A stretch of 64,000 nucleotides of DNA from PNNG01 sp964577055 (lineage in GTDB: Bacteria > Bacteroidota > Bacteroidia > UBA7662). The notes beneath the pieces are model-generated. The model made no database searches, had not been told where the DNA came from, and worked only from the letters and a program-made list of their open reading frames with translations. Of the stretch, positions 31,669 through 41,379 are shown piece by piece (within the stretch, counting starts at the first letter, position 1; each line of letters starts with the position of its first letter). The stretch lies in the NCBI GenBank assembly GCA_964577055.1, contig CAZNWC010000002.1:124001-188000 (forward strand), read 5' to 3'. Both the position numbers and the translations under genes were made by a program.

Positions 31669-34074
31669 ATGCAACAAACCCAACGATGGCTCGTGGTGCT
31701 TGCACTATTGCTCTCATCCATGCAGCAACTTTCGGCACAAAAACGTGCCACCCTGAGCGGGTTCATCCGAGATGCCGCCTCACGCGAAACCCTTCCTGGT
31801 GCCGCAATCTATTTGCCTTATGCCAAATCAGGCACAACGTCAAATATGTATGGTTTCTATACCATAACGCTTCCGGCCGATACCTTTACGGTCCAGATTT
31901 CCTACGTAGGCTATCAAACTTTTCGAGCCTTCGTGGATCTGCGCAATGGAAGCCAAGAACTGGACATCAACCTCAAAGGCACCGATCGTACCCTCAATGA
32001 AGTGGTAGTATCTGCAGATGCCATACAAAAAAAGGTTTCGGAGCGAACAGAAATGAGCGTAATCAATGTTCCAGTTCAGCAAATCAAAGAAATTCCTGCT
32101 TTATTGGGCGAAAAGGATGTCCTCAAAGTGCTACAACTACTGCCTGGTGTTCAAAGCGGGAGTGAAGGGAATTCTGGTTTATACGTTCGCGGTGGTGGAC
32201 CCGATCAGAATCTTATCATCCTTGACGAGGCTACTGTATACAACGCCTTTCACTTGTTTGGCTTCTTTAGTTTATTCAATGGCGATGCGCTTAAGAGTGT
32301 AGACATCATCAAAGGAGGTTTCCCAGCACGTTATGGCGGAAGGCTTTCTTCGGTGATTGAAATGAATATGAAAGAAGGCAACCAACAAAAGTTCCAAGGT
32401 GAAGCCGGAGTTGGCTTGATTTCTTCAAGGGCCACCATCGAAGGTCCCATTGTGAAGAACAAAGCATCTTTTCTGATCAGTGGCAGGAGAACCTATGCCG
32501 ATGCATTGATTCGTCCGGCATTGCCTGCTGGCCAGGATGGTGGCTATTATTTTTATGACCTGAATGCCAAAACGAATGTTGAAATCAACAAGAAAAACCG
32601 ACTATACGCCAGCGGTTATTTCGGGCGCGATAGGTTCTTTTTAAGCGATAAAAGCACAGCAGATGCCTTCAGCCTCGGCGTCGATTGGGGCAACGCAACA
32701 GGAACATTGCGTTGGAACCACATGGTAAACAACCGGTTGTTTTCTAACACATCCTTTATTTTTACCGACTACAACTTCCGGAATTTCCTAACCTTCAACG
32801 TAGCCAATCAGCAATTCTCACTGGTATACAGCAGCGGCATCCGCGATTTTAGCCTCAAACAAGATTTTGATTTTCGTCCTGATGACCGTCATGCTATCAA
32901 AGCCGGGGTATTGCTCACGCACCACATTTTTACACCCAGCGCTGTGGCGTTTGTGGATGATTTTTCAAACACAGACACGACCAATGCCGAACGCACTACC
33001 GCCTTCGAAAACGCCATCTACATTGAGGATGATTTTCGCGTAAATGAACGCCTGAATATCCAGCCCGGTCTTAGAATTACCCATTTTACACCAAGAGGAG
33101 GACAATACCTCAACTTTGAACCGCGATTCAACATGAATTACCGATTGCGGTCTGATATGTCGGTAAAAGCTTCATATGCCCTCATGAACCAATACATTCA
33201 TTTGCTTTCGAATACAGGTGCTGGTTTACCCACCGACCTATGGGTGCCCGCAACAAAAAATTTGGCCCCTCAACGTTCACAGCAAGTGGCAGCGGGCTTC
33301 GCCTATGATATCCCCAAAACCAAATTGGAATTGACCATCGAAAGCTATTACAAAACGATGGACAACATCATCGCCTACAAGGAAGGAGCAAGTTTTGTGG
33401 GCGTAGGACCGCAAGAATCCAATGCCGAACGATTCCGTTGGGAAGAGGCCGTAACCTCTGGACGGGGAACCTCCTATGGTTTCGAATTCTTCTTGCAAAA
33501 GAAATCAGGCAAATTCACCGGCTGGATCGGGTATACTTTGTCGTGGACACAATTGCAATTTGATGAATTGAATAACGGTCAGCCTTTTTGGGCACGATAT
33601 GACAGACGCCACGACATATCCTACGTAAACACCTACAAAATAAGACCTGAGCAAAAAGGACGTGATGGCATTACCGTTTCAGCCACATGGGTGTACGGTA
33701 CAGGAAATGCAATCACCCTGCCCGTTGCCGATCAATATGCGCCGATCAATAATCCTGGACAAGGTACAAGCGATCCGATTTCGGACTTTTTCTTCGACAA
33801 CTATGTCAACCAATACACCGGAAGAAATGAATTCAGGATGGCCCCATACCACCGCTTGGATTTAGGCTTACAACTGATTCGGAAAAAATCATGGTACACC
33901 CGCACTATCGAAATAAGTGTATACAATGCTTATAACCGCAAAAACCCATATTTCTATTTTATTGGTGCTGCCGGTAGAAATGGATTGTTTGCCCCTCCAG
34001 GTAGCCAGCGGGTTTTACGTCAGGTAACCTTGTTCCCCATCATCCCTTCTATTTCCTACAACATCAAATTCTAA
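31669..34074 (+). CDS. TonB-dependent outer-membrane receptor with carboxypeptidase-like N-domain
   Basis: An 801-residue outer-membrane receptor. A signal peptide (cleaved near LSAQ) precedes a carboxypeptidase regulatory-like domain (ATLSGFIRDAASRETLPGA ... SYVGYQTF). The plug domain contains LPALLGEKDVLKVLQLLPGV, GLYVRGGGPDQNLIILDEA and FPARYGGRLSSVIE. About 600 residues of amphipathic beta-barrel follow, ending with Phe (SISYNIKF), the usual outer-membrane signature. It is shorter than SusC-type receptors. The DUF4249 lipoprotein gene starts two bases later. TonB/ExbB/ExbD for energising it are encoded nearby on the other strand. The substrate is unknown. A close paralogue lies at 58746-61124. 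Confidence 0.95.
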   Translation: MQQTQRWLVVLALLLSSMQQLSAQKRATLSGFIRDAASRETLPGAAIYLPYAKSGTTSNMYGFYTITLPADTFTVQISYVGYQTFRAFVDLRNGSQELDINLKGTDRTLNEVVVSADAIQKKVSERTEMSVINVPVQQIKEIPALLGEKDVLKVLQLLPGVQSGSEGNSGLYVRGGGPDQNLIILDEATVYNAFHLFGFFSLFNGDALKSVDIIKGGFPARYGGRLSSVIEMNMKEGNQQKFQGEAGVGLISSRATIEGPIVKNKASFLISGRRTYADALIRPALPAGQDGGYYFYDLNAKTNVEINKKNRLYASGYFGRDRFFLSDKSTADAFSLGVDWGNATGTLRWNHMVNNRLFSNTSFIFTDYNFRNFLTFNVANQQFSLVYSSGIRDFSLKQDFDFRPDDRHAIKAGVLLTHHIFTPSAVAFVDDFSNTDTTNAERTTAFENAIYIEDDFRVNERLNIQPGLRITHFTPRGGQYLNFEPRFNMNYRLRSDMSVKASYALMNQYIHLLSNTGAGLPTDLWVPATKNLAPQRSQQVAAGFAYDIPKTKLELTIESYYKTMDNIIAYKEGASFVGVGPQESNAERFRWEEAVTSGRGTSYGFEFFLQKKSGKFTGWIGYTLSWTQLQFDELNNGQPFWARYDRRHDISYVNTYKIRPEQKGRDGITVSATWVYGTGNAITLPVADQYAPINNPGQGTSDPISDFFFDNYVNQYTGRNEFRMAPYHRLDLGLQLIRKKSWYTRTIEISVYNAYNRKNPYFYFIGAAGRNGLFAPPGSQRVLRQVTLFPIIPSISYNIKF

Positions 34075-34076
34075 TC

Positions 34077-34919
34077 ATGAAAACCCTCATCTCATATATC
34101 AGTTTGGCGATGTCGGCACTTTTGACCGCATGCGACAGCATGGTGACCAATGTGACACCACCCAATGTAGCACCTGAACTCATTGTGTATAGTTTTATCA
34201 GTCCCGATGAACCTTTCATTACCGTTGAAGTGAGAGAAACCATGCCCATTTTCTCTGGTAGCATCTCGGGAAACGATACCATCGACAATGCTGTGGTTGT
34301 TTTGAAACAAGGCAGCAATCAAGTGCAGCTCCCGTACATAGGCCAAGGGAAATATCGCATCCTTCAAAGCCAATTTCCATTGGCAGAGGGAATTCGATAC
34401 GATCTGGAAGTAAGTACACCCGATGGAAAAAGAGTAACCGCCAATAGCACCATCCCTGTTGGAATTGCAAACATCGATTCTTTTTCTGTCACCCAACAAG
34501 CAGGTCCATTTGGCATCGTACTCGATTTGGTAAGGGTGTATTGGCAAGATGTTGCAAGCAGCAAAAACTATTTTCAACTGTACACGACTTCAGAGGGCAG
34601 CAGCGAAGACACCTTGATGGGCGACCCTGGCAAGTTTGTTTTGGATAACCAGGTGCTTGATGACGAATTTGCCCAAAACAACCGGATCACTACTTCATTC
34701 CAGACTTCTCTTGGCTTGGCTCAAGGCGACACAATTGGCATTGAAATGATTTTGGCACACGTTGACGAAGCGTACTACCGCTATCACTTATTGCGGCTGA
34801 ATTATTCGGGCAGTAATCCCTTTAGTGAACCTACAGTCATGTACAACAATGTAAGCGGGGGAGTAGGGGTATTTGGATCCTATCGGCTAAGCAAAAGAAC
34901 CATTCAGGTTGCGCGGTAA
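34077..34919 (+). CDS. DUF4249 family lipoprotein, partner of the TonB receptor
   Basis: A 280-residue lipoprotein: the signal peptide ends in the lipobox LLTAC, so the mature N-terminus is Cys19 with lipid attached. The following residues (VAPELIVYSFISPDEPFITVEV) start the DUF4249 domain, a Bacteroidota-specific family that almost always accompanies a TonB receptor and is thought to act as its surface or periplasmic partner. The biochemical role is not known. The start is two bases after the receptor stop. The second receptor in this window is followed by a member of the same family. Confidence 0.92.
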   Translation: MKTLISYISLAMSALLTACDSMVTNVTPPNVAPELIVYSFISPDEPFITVEVRETMPIFSGSISGNDTIDNAVVVLKQGSNQVQLPYIGQGKYRILQSQFPLAEGIRYDLEVSTPDGKRVTANSTIPVGIANIDSFSVTQQAGPFGIVLDLVRVYWQDVASSKNYFQLYTTSEGSSEDTLMGDPGKFVLDNQVLDDEFAQNNRITTSFQTSLGLAQGDTIGIEMILAHVDEAYYRYHLLRLNYSGSNPFSEPTVMYNNVSGGVGVFGSYRLSKRTIQVAR

Positions 34920-34934
34920 AGCGCACAAAATGAA

Positions 34935-34965
34935 AAAGGGGGCCAATATGGTCCCCTTTATTTTT
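34935..34965. terminator. Terminator between DUF4249 gene and rnhA
   Basis: AAAGGGGGCC pairs with GGTCCCCTTT (one G-T pair) around an AATAT loop and is followed by ATTTTT. It lies 16 bases after the DUF4249 stop and overlaps the end of the convergent rnhA gene. Confidence 0.75.
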
Positions 34966-35419
34966 GCTGCAGCAGGTATTGTTGGTCGACTAACCAAGGT
35001 CCCTGATCGGCGGCAGCTGTCGCCAACTCATCGCAACGGTTGTTTAGCGGATTATCGGCATGGCCTTTTACCCAAATAAACGCTGGCTTTAACCGCTGTA
35101 AGAGCGGCAAAAGACGCTGCCATAAATCGGGATTTTTTACATCTTTCCAGTTTTTCCTGATCCAGCCTTGGATCCACTTTTTATTGATGGCATCAGTGAC
35201 GTATTTGGAGTCGGAGTAAATTTTGATGGTATGCTGCCCAGGTTTTAAGGTTTCTAACGCAATGATCACGGCCAACAATTCCATGCGGTTATTGGTAGTA
35301 TGTTTGTACCCTGCGCTCAGTTCTTTGCGGTGTGTTCCCGAAAGCAAAACGATGCCGTAGCCTCCTGGACCAGGATTGCCCCGTGCAGCACCATCGGTAT
35401 AAATGCTTATCTCTGCCAT
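34958..35419 (-). CDS. rnhA: Ribonuclease HI
   Basis: A 153-residue RNase HI that cleaves RNA in RNA-DNA hybrids. All four catalytic acidic positions are visible: Asp in IYTDGAARGNPGPGGYG, Glu in TNNRMELLAVIIAL, Asp in IYSDSKYVTDA, and Asp in NRCDELATAAA. The basic handle region KKWIQGWIRKNWKDVKN and the conserved His in WVKGHADN are also present. Its start shares a base with the folC stop, so it is the last gene of the exbB-exbD-tonB-folC-rnhA run. Confidence 0.97.
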   Translation of the reverse strand: MAEISIYTDGAARGNPGPGGYGIVLLSGTHRKELSAGYKHTTNNRMELLAVIIALETLKPGQHTIKIYSDSKYVTDAINKKWIQGWIRKNWKDVKNPDLWQRLLPLLQRLKPAFIWVKGHADNPLNNRCDELATAAADQGPWLVDQQYLLQQK

Positions 35420-36714
35420 TAGATCAATTCTGCAACAGTAAAAGTACTGCCCCCAATCAAAACCAAATCGTTTTTTTCAGCTGCTGAAATTGCTGCTGAA
35501 TAGGCCTCATGTAAATTGGGGAAGGAGTTGCCTTTTAGCCCATGGATTGCAGCCTTATCTGCCAAAATCGCAGCCTCTAATCCTCTTGGGATACTTGCTT
35601 TAGAAAAGTAATAAATGGCTTTTTTTGGCAATAGGGAAAGGACCTTGTCGATATCCTTGTCTTTGACCATGCTAATGACCATCCGGAGCTTTTCATGTGG
35701 CGTTTGGGCAATTTGCTCAAGCAGTAACTTAATTCCGGGTTCATTGTGCGCAGTATCTGCTACCACCAACGGCTGGTGCTGCAGAATGCTCCACCTACCT
35801 CTAAAACCAGTAAGCTGCCCAACCGAGGCCAATCCGGTACGCAAACCCTCTTCCTCAATATTCCATCCCTGCGTCTGCAATTGCTCTACGCAAGCCAAAA
35901 CGGCGGCCAAGTTCTTCGATTGATAAATTCCCAATTGGTCGGTCGCCAAGCCACTGAATTTCAATTTGCCGTTCTTGTAAACATCAAAGCATTGGAGACC
36001 AGCTTCATGGCTTACTTGACGTAGATCCCAACTCTTGGAAGCGAACTTGAGCAGAGAACGGCGCTCGTTTGCCTGCTGCTCAAATACAAACGCCACATCT
36101 TCTTGGAATTCTCCAATGATAACCGGAACATCTGCCTTGATGATGCCCGCCTTTTCAGCCGCAATCAAGGGCAAGGTGTCACCAAGCATGTCCATGTGGT
36201 CCCAACCGATGTTCGTAATCACTGAAAGGATAGGTGTAACGACGTTGGTAGAATCAAGGCGGCCCCCCAATCCCGTTTCAACAATGGCGATATCCACTTG
36301 CTTTTGGGCAAAATGATCAAAAGCCATGGCTACCGTTAACTCAAAAAAAGAAGGGCTTACCTCGGCAATCACCGGACGCATTTTATCCGTAAAGGCAACA
36401 ACTTCTGCTTCGGCAATCATTTCGCCATTGATGCGGATGCGCTCTCGAAAATCACGTAAATGAGGGGAGGTGTACAAACCAACTACATAACCCGATGCCT
36501 GCAATACAGCAGCCAACATATGCGATACAGATCCTTTACCATTGGTTCCCGCAATGTGTATGCTTTTGAAACGCCTTTCGGGATTGCCTAAGGTCTTGCA
36601 AAGCGCCTTGGTGTTTCCTAAATCCTTTTTAAATGCAACAGCTCCCACACGTTGGAACATGGGGAGTTGAGCATATAAATAATCAAGTGTTTCCTGATAG
36701 TTAGCTGAACTCAT
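35419..36714 (-). CDS. folC: Folylpolyglutamate/dihydrofolate synthase
   Basis: A 431-residue Mur-ligase-fold enzyme that adds glutamate to dihydropteroate and folates with ATP. The ATP-binding P-loop is HIAGTNGKGSVSHMLAAVLQ. Other family segments are YTSPHLRDFRERIRING, ETGLGGRLDSTN, ITNIGWDHMDMLGDTL, and ADTAHNEPGIK at the start of the C-terminal domain. The length is typical of bifunctional FolC. It overlaps the tonB stop by four bases and contacts rnhA downstream. A class IV aminotransferase that may be PabC, in the same pathway, is encoded at 1958-2803. Confidence 0.95.
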   Translation of the reverse strand: MSSANYQETLDYLYAQLPMFQRVGAVAFKKDLGNTKALCKTLGNPERRFKSIHIAGTNGKGSVSHMLAAVLQASGYVVGLYTSPHLRDFRERIRINGEMIAEAEVVAFTDKMRPVIAEVSPSFFELTVAMAFDHFAQKQVDIAIVETGLGGRLDSTNVVTPILSVITNIGWDHMDMLGDTLPLIAAEKAGIIKADVPVIIGEFQEDVAFVFEQQANERRSLLKFASKSWDLRQVSHEAGLQCFDVYKNGKLKFSGLATDQLGIYQSKNLAAVLACVEQLQTQGWNIEEEGLRTGLASVGQLTGFRGRWSILQHQPLVVADTAHNEPGIKLLLEQIAQTPHEKLRMVISMVKDKDIDKVLSLLPKKAIYYFSKASIPRGLEAAILADKAAIHGLKGNSFPNLHEAYSAAISAAEKNDLVLIGGSTFTVAELI

Positions 36715-37523
36715 TCGAGTTTGAATAGGAAGGTAATGGTGCCCCGTTGCTCTTCTGGTGCATTTTCATTGGGTGAAAAACGGGCATTTAATGCTGCATT
36801 TTGACATTTTTCCCAAAGTGCTGCATCTTGCAGCGTGCTGCCTCGGTGCCCAGCCTGCGCCCTCAAGACACGTCCATCCTTGTCTACCCAAATCAATACG
36901 ACTACCTTTCCTTCTTTTTGCGATTTATCAGCAATGCTAGGCTTCTTGGTGATTTGACGTCCAACCAAGTCGTAATCAGGAGACCCGGTCAATCCGCCGC
37001 GTCCACCATCGCCTTGACGGTCGGTATTGCGACTGCCATCGCGGCTACCTTGATCGCCGGCTTGACCGGTTTGGCCTTGCGAACCGCCTGATGATCCTGC
37101 ACCTTTTCCAGGATACAAAGCCCTTGTGTTGATCTGCGGCTTGGTTTCTTCTTGCGTAGGTTCGGAAGGTTTGGTGACCGGATTGGTATTGTTAGGAGTT
37201 GTTTTGGATGAATTGTTTTTGCTTACGCTGGGTGCATCTTCTAGGTCTTGTGTAGCAGAAGTACGATCAGAAGCGCTCGGCGAAGCATTCGACTCCTGCT
37301 TGCTCGAAGTCTCGTCGGTATTGCCTTGGTTATCGCCACTTTCATCGGGCTGTACGTCTCCCATGCCTTCATCACTGGTGCCGAAATTGATGGCAATTCC
37401 TTGCTCTGCAGGCAATGGGAGCGGGGTCCGGAAACCGAAAAACAAAAAGAAAACCAACAGCAAACCATGAAATATCACAGTGCCAAGGATGCCTTTGAGG
37501 TTATTTCTTTTTTCGTTTTCCAT
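36711..37523 (-). CDS. TonB-type energy transducer
   Basis: A 270-residue TonB-family protein. One N-terminal membrane segment (LGTVIFHGLLLVFFLFF, residues about 13-29) is followed by about 150 residues of periplasmic low-complexity linker rich in Ser, Asn, Thr, Gln and Gly, including a Gly/Gln/Ser/Asp-rich run in place of the Pro/Lys repeats of classical TonB. The C-terminal domain (GKVVVLIWVDKDGRVLRAQA ... GTITFLFKL) contacts receptor TonB boxes. It is encoded directly after exbB and exbD, sharing a base with exbD and overlapping folC by four bases. Confidence 0.88.
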   Translation of the reverse strand: MENEKRNNLKGILGTVIFHGLLLVFFLFFGFRTPLPLPAEQGIAINFGTSDEGMGDVQPDESGDNQGNTDETSSKQESNASPSASDRTSATQDLEDAPSVSKNNSSKTTPNNTNPVTKPSEPTQEETKPQINTRALYPGKGAGSSGGSQGQTGQAGDQGSRDGSRNTDRQGDGGRGGLTGSPDYDLVGRQITKKPSIADKSQKEGKVVVLIWVDKDGRVLRAQAGHRGSTLQDAALWEKCQNAALNARFSPNENAPEEQRGTITFLFKLE

Positions 37524-37915
37524 TATTCAGGATCAGTTGCCAAAATCATTTTGATCTTCAGCTTATTGGCCATCCCCATCACCTTCACTACTTCTTCGAT
37601 GGGAACCGTCCGTTCAGCATTGAGCACCACGGTTGCCTCTTCTTGGGAATTGGCCACATCACTTAAACGCATTTCGAGTTGCTCTGGTGTAACGGCTTCC
37701 TGACCAAAATAGAAGTTTTTATCCTGGTCGATACTCACTGAAATGCTCTGGTTCGCCAGGGTACGTCCTGAACTTTTGGGCAATAGCAACTTCAAAGCAT
37801 TTGGCGAAACCAAGGTTGAAGTGAGCATGAAGAATATGAGCAATAAGAAAACGATGTCCGTCATTGACGACATGCTGAAATCTACTTGCCTTTTATTTCG
37901 GGTCTTGAGGTTCAT
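37523..37915 (-). CDS. exbD: ExbD/TolR-type biopolymer transporter
   Basis: A 130-residue inner-membrane protein of the ExbD family. The single N-terminal membrane segment (MTDIVFLLLIFFMLTSTL, residues about 18-35) carries the essential proton-coupling Asp immediately before the hydrophobic stretch. The periplasmic domain follows (LLLPKSSGRT ... MANKLKIKMILATDP). It starts on the last base of exbB and ends on the first base of tonB, so the three proteins are made together. ExbD forms the proton channel with ExbB. Confidence 0.94.
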   Translation of the reverse strand: MNLKTRNKRQVDFSMSSMTDIVFLLLIFFMLTSTLVSPNALKLLLPKSSGRTLANQSISVSIDQDKNFYFGQEAVTPEQLEMRLSDVANSQEEATVVLNAERTVPIEEVVKVMGMANKLKIKMILATDPE

Positions 37916-38595
37916 TACTTACCGGGTTCTTGCAATAAATCAAGGAATTCAACTGAACGTGCTTCGAGGTTATGAACAACCTTATCAATCATCGACACCA
38001 AGAGGTTGTAGCCGATATAGGCAATGATGCCCACAACCAGGCCAGCTGCTGTGGTGACCATGGCCTCGTATATACCGCCCGAAAGCAAGCCTGGATCGAT
38101 GTTGTTGCCAGCCTTTGACATATTGTAAAACGCCCTGATCATGCCGGTTACGGTTCCCAAAAAGCCGATCATCGGGGCTGCACCTGCAATGGTTGCCAGA
38201 GTGCCTAAATTCTTTTCCAACTTGCCAACTTCGATTTTACCAACGTTTTCTACCGCTGTTTCAATGTCTTTTAAAGGGCGGCCAATGCGCATAACTCCTT
38301 TCGACATCATACGCGCCAAAGGGTGGTCGGTTTTATTGCAAAGATCCTGTGCTGAATGGATATTGCCTGAAGCAACAAAATCTTTGATCAAGTTCATAAA
38401 CTGACTGTCTTCTTTCCGTGCTTTTTTGATGGTCAAATAGCGTTCAACGAAAATGTATACTGCCATAACAGATAAAACTATCAAAGGCACCATAAAAAAG
38501 CCCCCCTTGAATAAAAGTTCAATGAGGTTCAATTTTTCTTCCGTTGGCTGGGCAAGCGGCAAGGTACTTTCTGTGATTTGAAGGAGAAGTGACAT
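37915..38595 (-). CDS. exbB: ExbB/TolQ-type proton channel protein
   Basis: A 226-residue inner-membrane protein of the MotA/TolQ/ExbB family. Three membrane segments are visible: residues about 28-50 (GGFFMVPLIVLSVMAVYIFV), about 125-150 (LATIAGAAPMIGFLGTVTGM) and about 170-195 (YEAMVTTAAGLVVGIIAYIG). The GAAPMIGFLGTVTGMIRAF segment is the family hallmark. It is the first gene of a five-gene minus-strand unit and is divergent from gyrA, with 276 bases between the starts. The pair with ExbD uses proton-motive force to drive TonB. Confidence 0.95.
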   Translation of the reverse strand: MSLLLQITESTLPLAQPTEEKLNLIELLFKGGFFMVPLIVLSVMAVYIFVERYLTIKKARKEDSQFMNLIKDFVASGNIHSAQDLCNKTDHPLARMMSKGVMRIGRPLKDIETAVENVGKIEVGKLEKNLGTLATIAGAAPMIGFLGTVTGMIRAFYNMSKAGNNIDPGLLSGGIYEAMVTTAAGLVVGIIAYIGYNLLVSMIDKVVHNLEARSVEFLDLLQEPGK

Positions 38596-38871
38596 GCTGT
38601 TGATTAATGGTGGAATAACGAAAAGGAAACTGATTTCTTTTACATTCTACAAATTTATAGCTCTACAAGAGCATTTTGTTGCCTGTGGAATAAATTGTCA
38701 GGAATGTTGATATGTTGAATAGTGCTTAAAACTCTCATTTTCAGACCAAATAGGCGAAAACTGATGACTTTGACGTGTAAGTGACCTTTTGGCCAATTCG
38801 GAGCGCCCCGAAGATGTTGATTTTTCGTATTTTCGGGCTTTGTAAAATGATTCATACCAAGCAATATTCAG

Positions 38872-41367
38872 ATGGCTGAAGGAGAGAAGATTATACCCAT
38901 TAACATTGAAGATGAAATGAAATCGGCCTACATCGATTATTCGATGTCGGTGATTGTTTCACGAGCCCTGCCTGATGTACGCGACGGATTAAAGCCTGTG
39001 CATCGCCGGGTATTATATGGGATGAACGAGTTGGGCGTGAACTACAACAAGCCCTACAAAAAATCGGCAAGGATTGTCGGTGAGGTTTTGGGTAAGTTTC
39101 ACCCACACGGCGACAGTTCGGTTTATGACACCATGGTGCGCATGGCCCAAGATTGGAGTATGCGTTATCCTTTGGTTGACGGGCAAGGTAACTTTGGCTC
39201 AGTAGACGGCGACAGTCCGGCTGCCATGCGTTACACCGAAGCCCGCTTGACCCGTATGGCGGAGGAGCTGCTCAACGACATTGACAAAGAAACGGTTGAT
39301 TTCCAGCTGAACTTTGACGATTCACTTGAGGAACCAACGGTCTTGCCAAGTAAATTCCCGAATTTGTTGATCAATGGCTCATCCGGCATCGCTGTCGGCA
39401 TGGCCACCAATATGGCTCCGCACAATTTGCGAGAGGTTGTAGATGGGATAGTGGAATACATCGACAACCGTGAGGTGACTTGCGAAGAATTGCTGAAACA
39501 TGTAAAAGCACCCGATTTCCCAACAGGAGGCATCATTTACGGCTATGAAGGGGTGCGTGAAGCGCTACTGACTGGTCGTGGACGTATTGTCATCCGGGCT
39601 AAAACAAATATCGAAGTACTCGATAACGGTCGCGAACGTATTATCGTTACCGAAATTCCATTTCTCGTAAACAAAGCCGATATGCTGCAAAAAACAGCTG
39701 AATTGGTGAACGAGAAGAAAATTGAAGGTATCAGCGATATACGCGATGAATCAGACCGCGATGGCATGCGCATCGTTTATGAAATCAAGCGTGATGCCAT
39801 GGCGAGTGTGGTCTTGAACCACTTGTACAAATACACCAATTTGCAGAGTACCTTTTCGGTGAACAATATTGCCTTGGTGAAGGGTCGCCCCATAGCGCTC
39901 AATCTGAAGGACCTTATTGTTCATTTTGTTGATCACCGCCATGAAGTGGTGGTGCGTCGTACCGAATATGAGTTGCGCGAAGCGGAGAAAAAAGCCCATA
40001 TCCTACAGGGCTATCTGATCGCGCTCGATCATCTTGACGCGGTGATTGCCCTGATCCGCAATTCTGCAACACCAGATGATGCCAAAAGCGGATTGATTGA
40101 GCAGTTTGGGTTAAGCGATATCCAAGCCAAAGCCATTCTTGAATTGCGTTTGCAGCGTTTGACAGGCATGGAGCGCGACAAAATCAAACGTGAGTACGAA
40201 GAGATCATGGAATTGATTGCCCGCTTGCAAGCCATTTTGGCCGACGAAGGTTTACGCATGCAAATCATCAAGGACGAGTTGTTGGAAATCAAAGAGCGTT
40301 ACGGCGATGATCGTCGTTCGGTGATTGAATATGCCGCGGGTGATTTCCGCATGGAAGACATGATTGCCGACGAAGACGTAATCATTACCATTTCCCACTT
40401 GGGATACATGAAACGCACGCCGTTGACCGAATACCGCGTACAAAACCGTGGTGGTAGGGGTGTACAGGGAGGTGCCACCCGTGAAGAAGACTTCATAGAA
40501 CACATCTTTGTGGCATCTACCCACAATTACATGCTGTTTTTCACCGAACAAGGCAGGTGTTTCTGGCTCAAAGTGTACGAGATACCCGAAGGTGGCAAAA
40601 ACACCAAAGGACGTGCGGTCCAAAACATGATCGCCATTCCGTCGGATGACAAAATCAGGGCCTACATTGCTGTGAAAAACCTCACGGATGAGGAATACAT
40701 CAATAACAACTACATCATGTTTTGCACCAAGCAAGGTGTGATCAAAAAAACCAGTTTGGAAGCCTACAGTCGTCCGAGGGTGAATGGCATCAACGCTATT
40801 GGCATCAATGAAGGCGACCAATTGTTAGAAGCAAAATTAACCACTGGCAATTCAGAGGTGCTTTTGGCCATCCGTTCGGGCAGGGCCATTCGATTCCCTG
40901 AAGCCAAGGTGCGCCCGATGGGACGTACAGCAACAGGGGTAAGGGGCATCACGCTCGACAATGAGCAAGATGAAGTGGTTGGCATGGTTTGTGTCGACGA
41001 CCCTGCAACTACCATTTTGGTGGTATCAGAAACCGGCTATGGCAAACGTTCTGATTTAGATGAATACCGGATTACCAACAGGGGCGGCAAGGGTGTAAGA
41101 ACCCTGAATGTTACCGACAAGACAGGCAAACTGGTAGGCATCTTAGACGTTACTGACGAGGAGGATTTGATGATTATCAACCAAAAGGGCGTTACCATAC
41201 GCATGGGAATAGCCGATTTGCGCGTTATGGGAAGAGCAACACAGGGAGTCCGCCTGATAAAACTGAAAGATGGCGAGTCCATTGCGTCGATTACAAAAGT
41301 GAAAAAGGAAGAAGAAGAAGAAACCGAGGGCGAAAACCCCGAAACTGAAACAAACAACGAAGAATAA
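38872..41367 (+). CDS. gyrA: DNA gyrase subunit A
   Basis: An 831-residue type IIA topoisomerase subunit that cuts and passes DNA. The catalytic Tyr is in AAMRYTEARLTRMAEELL. The quinolone-resistance region reads HPHGDSSVYDTMVRMAQ, with Ser and Asp at the positions equal to E. coli Ser83 and Asp87, so the common resistance changes are absent. The C-terminal domain has six beta-pinwheel blades, and the GyrA box is QNRGGRGVQGG, which marks gyrase instead of topoisomerase IV. The tail is Glu-rich (KKEEEEETEGENPETE), as in many Bacteroidota. A TPR gene follows 12 bases later. Confidence 0.97.
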   Translation: MAEGEKIIPINIEDEMKSAYIDYSMSVIVSRALPDVRDGLKPVHRRVLYGMNELGVNYNKPYKKSARIVGEVLGKFHPHGDSSVYDTMVRMAQDWSMRYPLVDGQGNFGSVDGDSPAAMRYTEARLTRMAEELLNDIDKETVDFQLNFDDSLEEPTVLPSKFPNLLINGSSGIAVGMATNMAPHNLREVVDGIVEYIDNREVTCEELLKHVKAPDFPTGGIIYGYEGVREALLTGRGRIVIRAKTNIEVLDNGRERIIVTEIPFLVNKADMLQKTAELVNEKKIEGISDIRDESDRDGMRIVYEIKRDAMASVVLNHLYKYTNLQSTFSVNNIALVKGRPIALNLKDLIVHFVDHRHEVVVRRTEYELREAEKKAHILQGYLIALDHLDAVIALIRNSATPDDAKSGLIEQFGLSDIQAKAILELRLQRLTGMERDKIKREYEEIMELIARLQAILADEGLRMQIIKDELLEIKERYGDDRRSVIEYAAGDFRMEDMIADEDVIITISHLGYMKRTPLTEYRVQNRGGRGVQGGATREEDFIEHIFVASTHNYMLFFTEQGRCFWLKVYEIPEGGKNTKGRAVQNMIAIPSDDKIRAYIAVKNLTDEEYINNNYIMFCTKQGVIKKTSLEAYSRPRVNGINAIGINEGDQLLEAKLTTGNSEVLLAIRSGRAIRFPEAKVRPMGRTATGVRGITLDNEQDEVVGMVCVDDPATTILVVSETGYGKRSDLDEYRITNRGGKGVRTLNVTDKTGKLVGILDVTDEEDLMIINQKGVTIRMGIADLRVMGRATQGVRLIKLKDGESIASITKVKKEEEEETEGENPETETNNEE

Positions 41368-41379
41368 TCTATTGAAGTT

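Noticed and set aside
38596..38871. Small minus-strand gene between exbB and gyrA
   Set aside because: The open frame of about 69 codons has no family resemblance and occupies the region where the gyrA and exbB promoters must lie.
38872..41367. Quinolone-resistance alleles in gyrA
   Set aside because: The key positions are the sensitive-type Ser and Asp (GDSSVYD).
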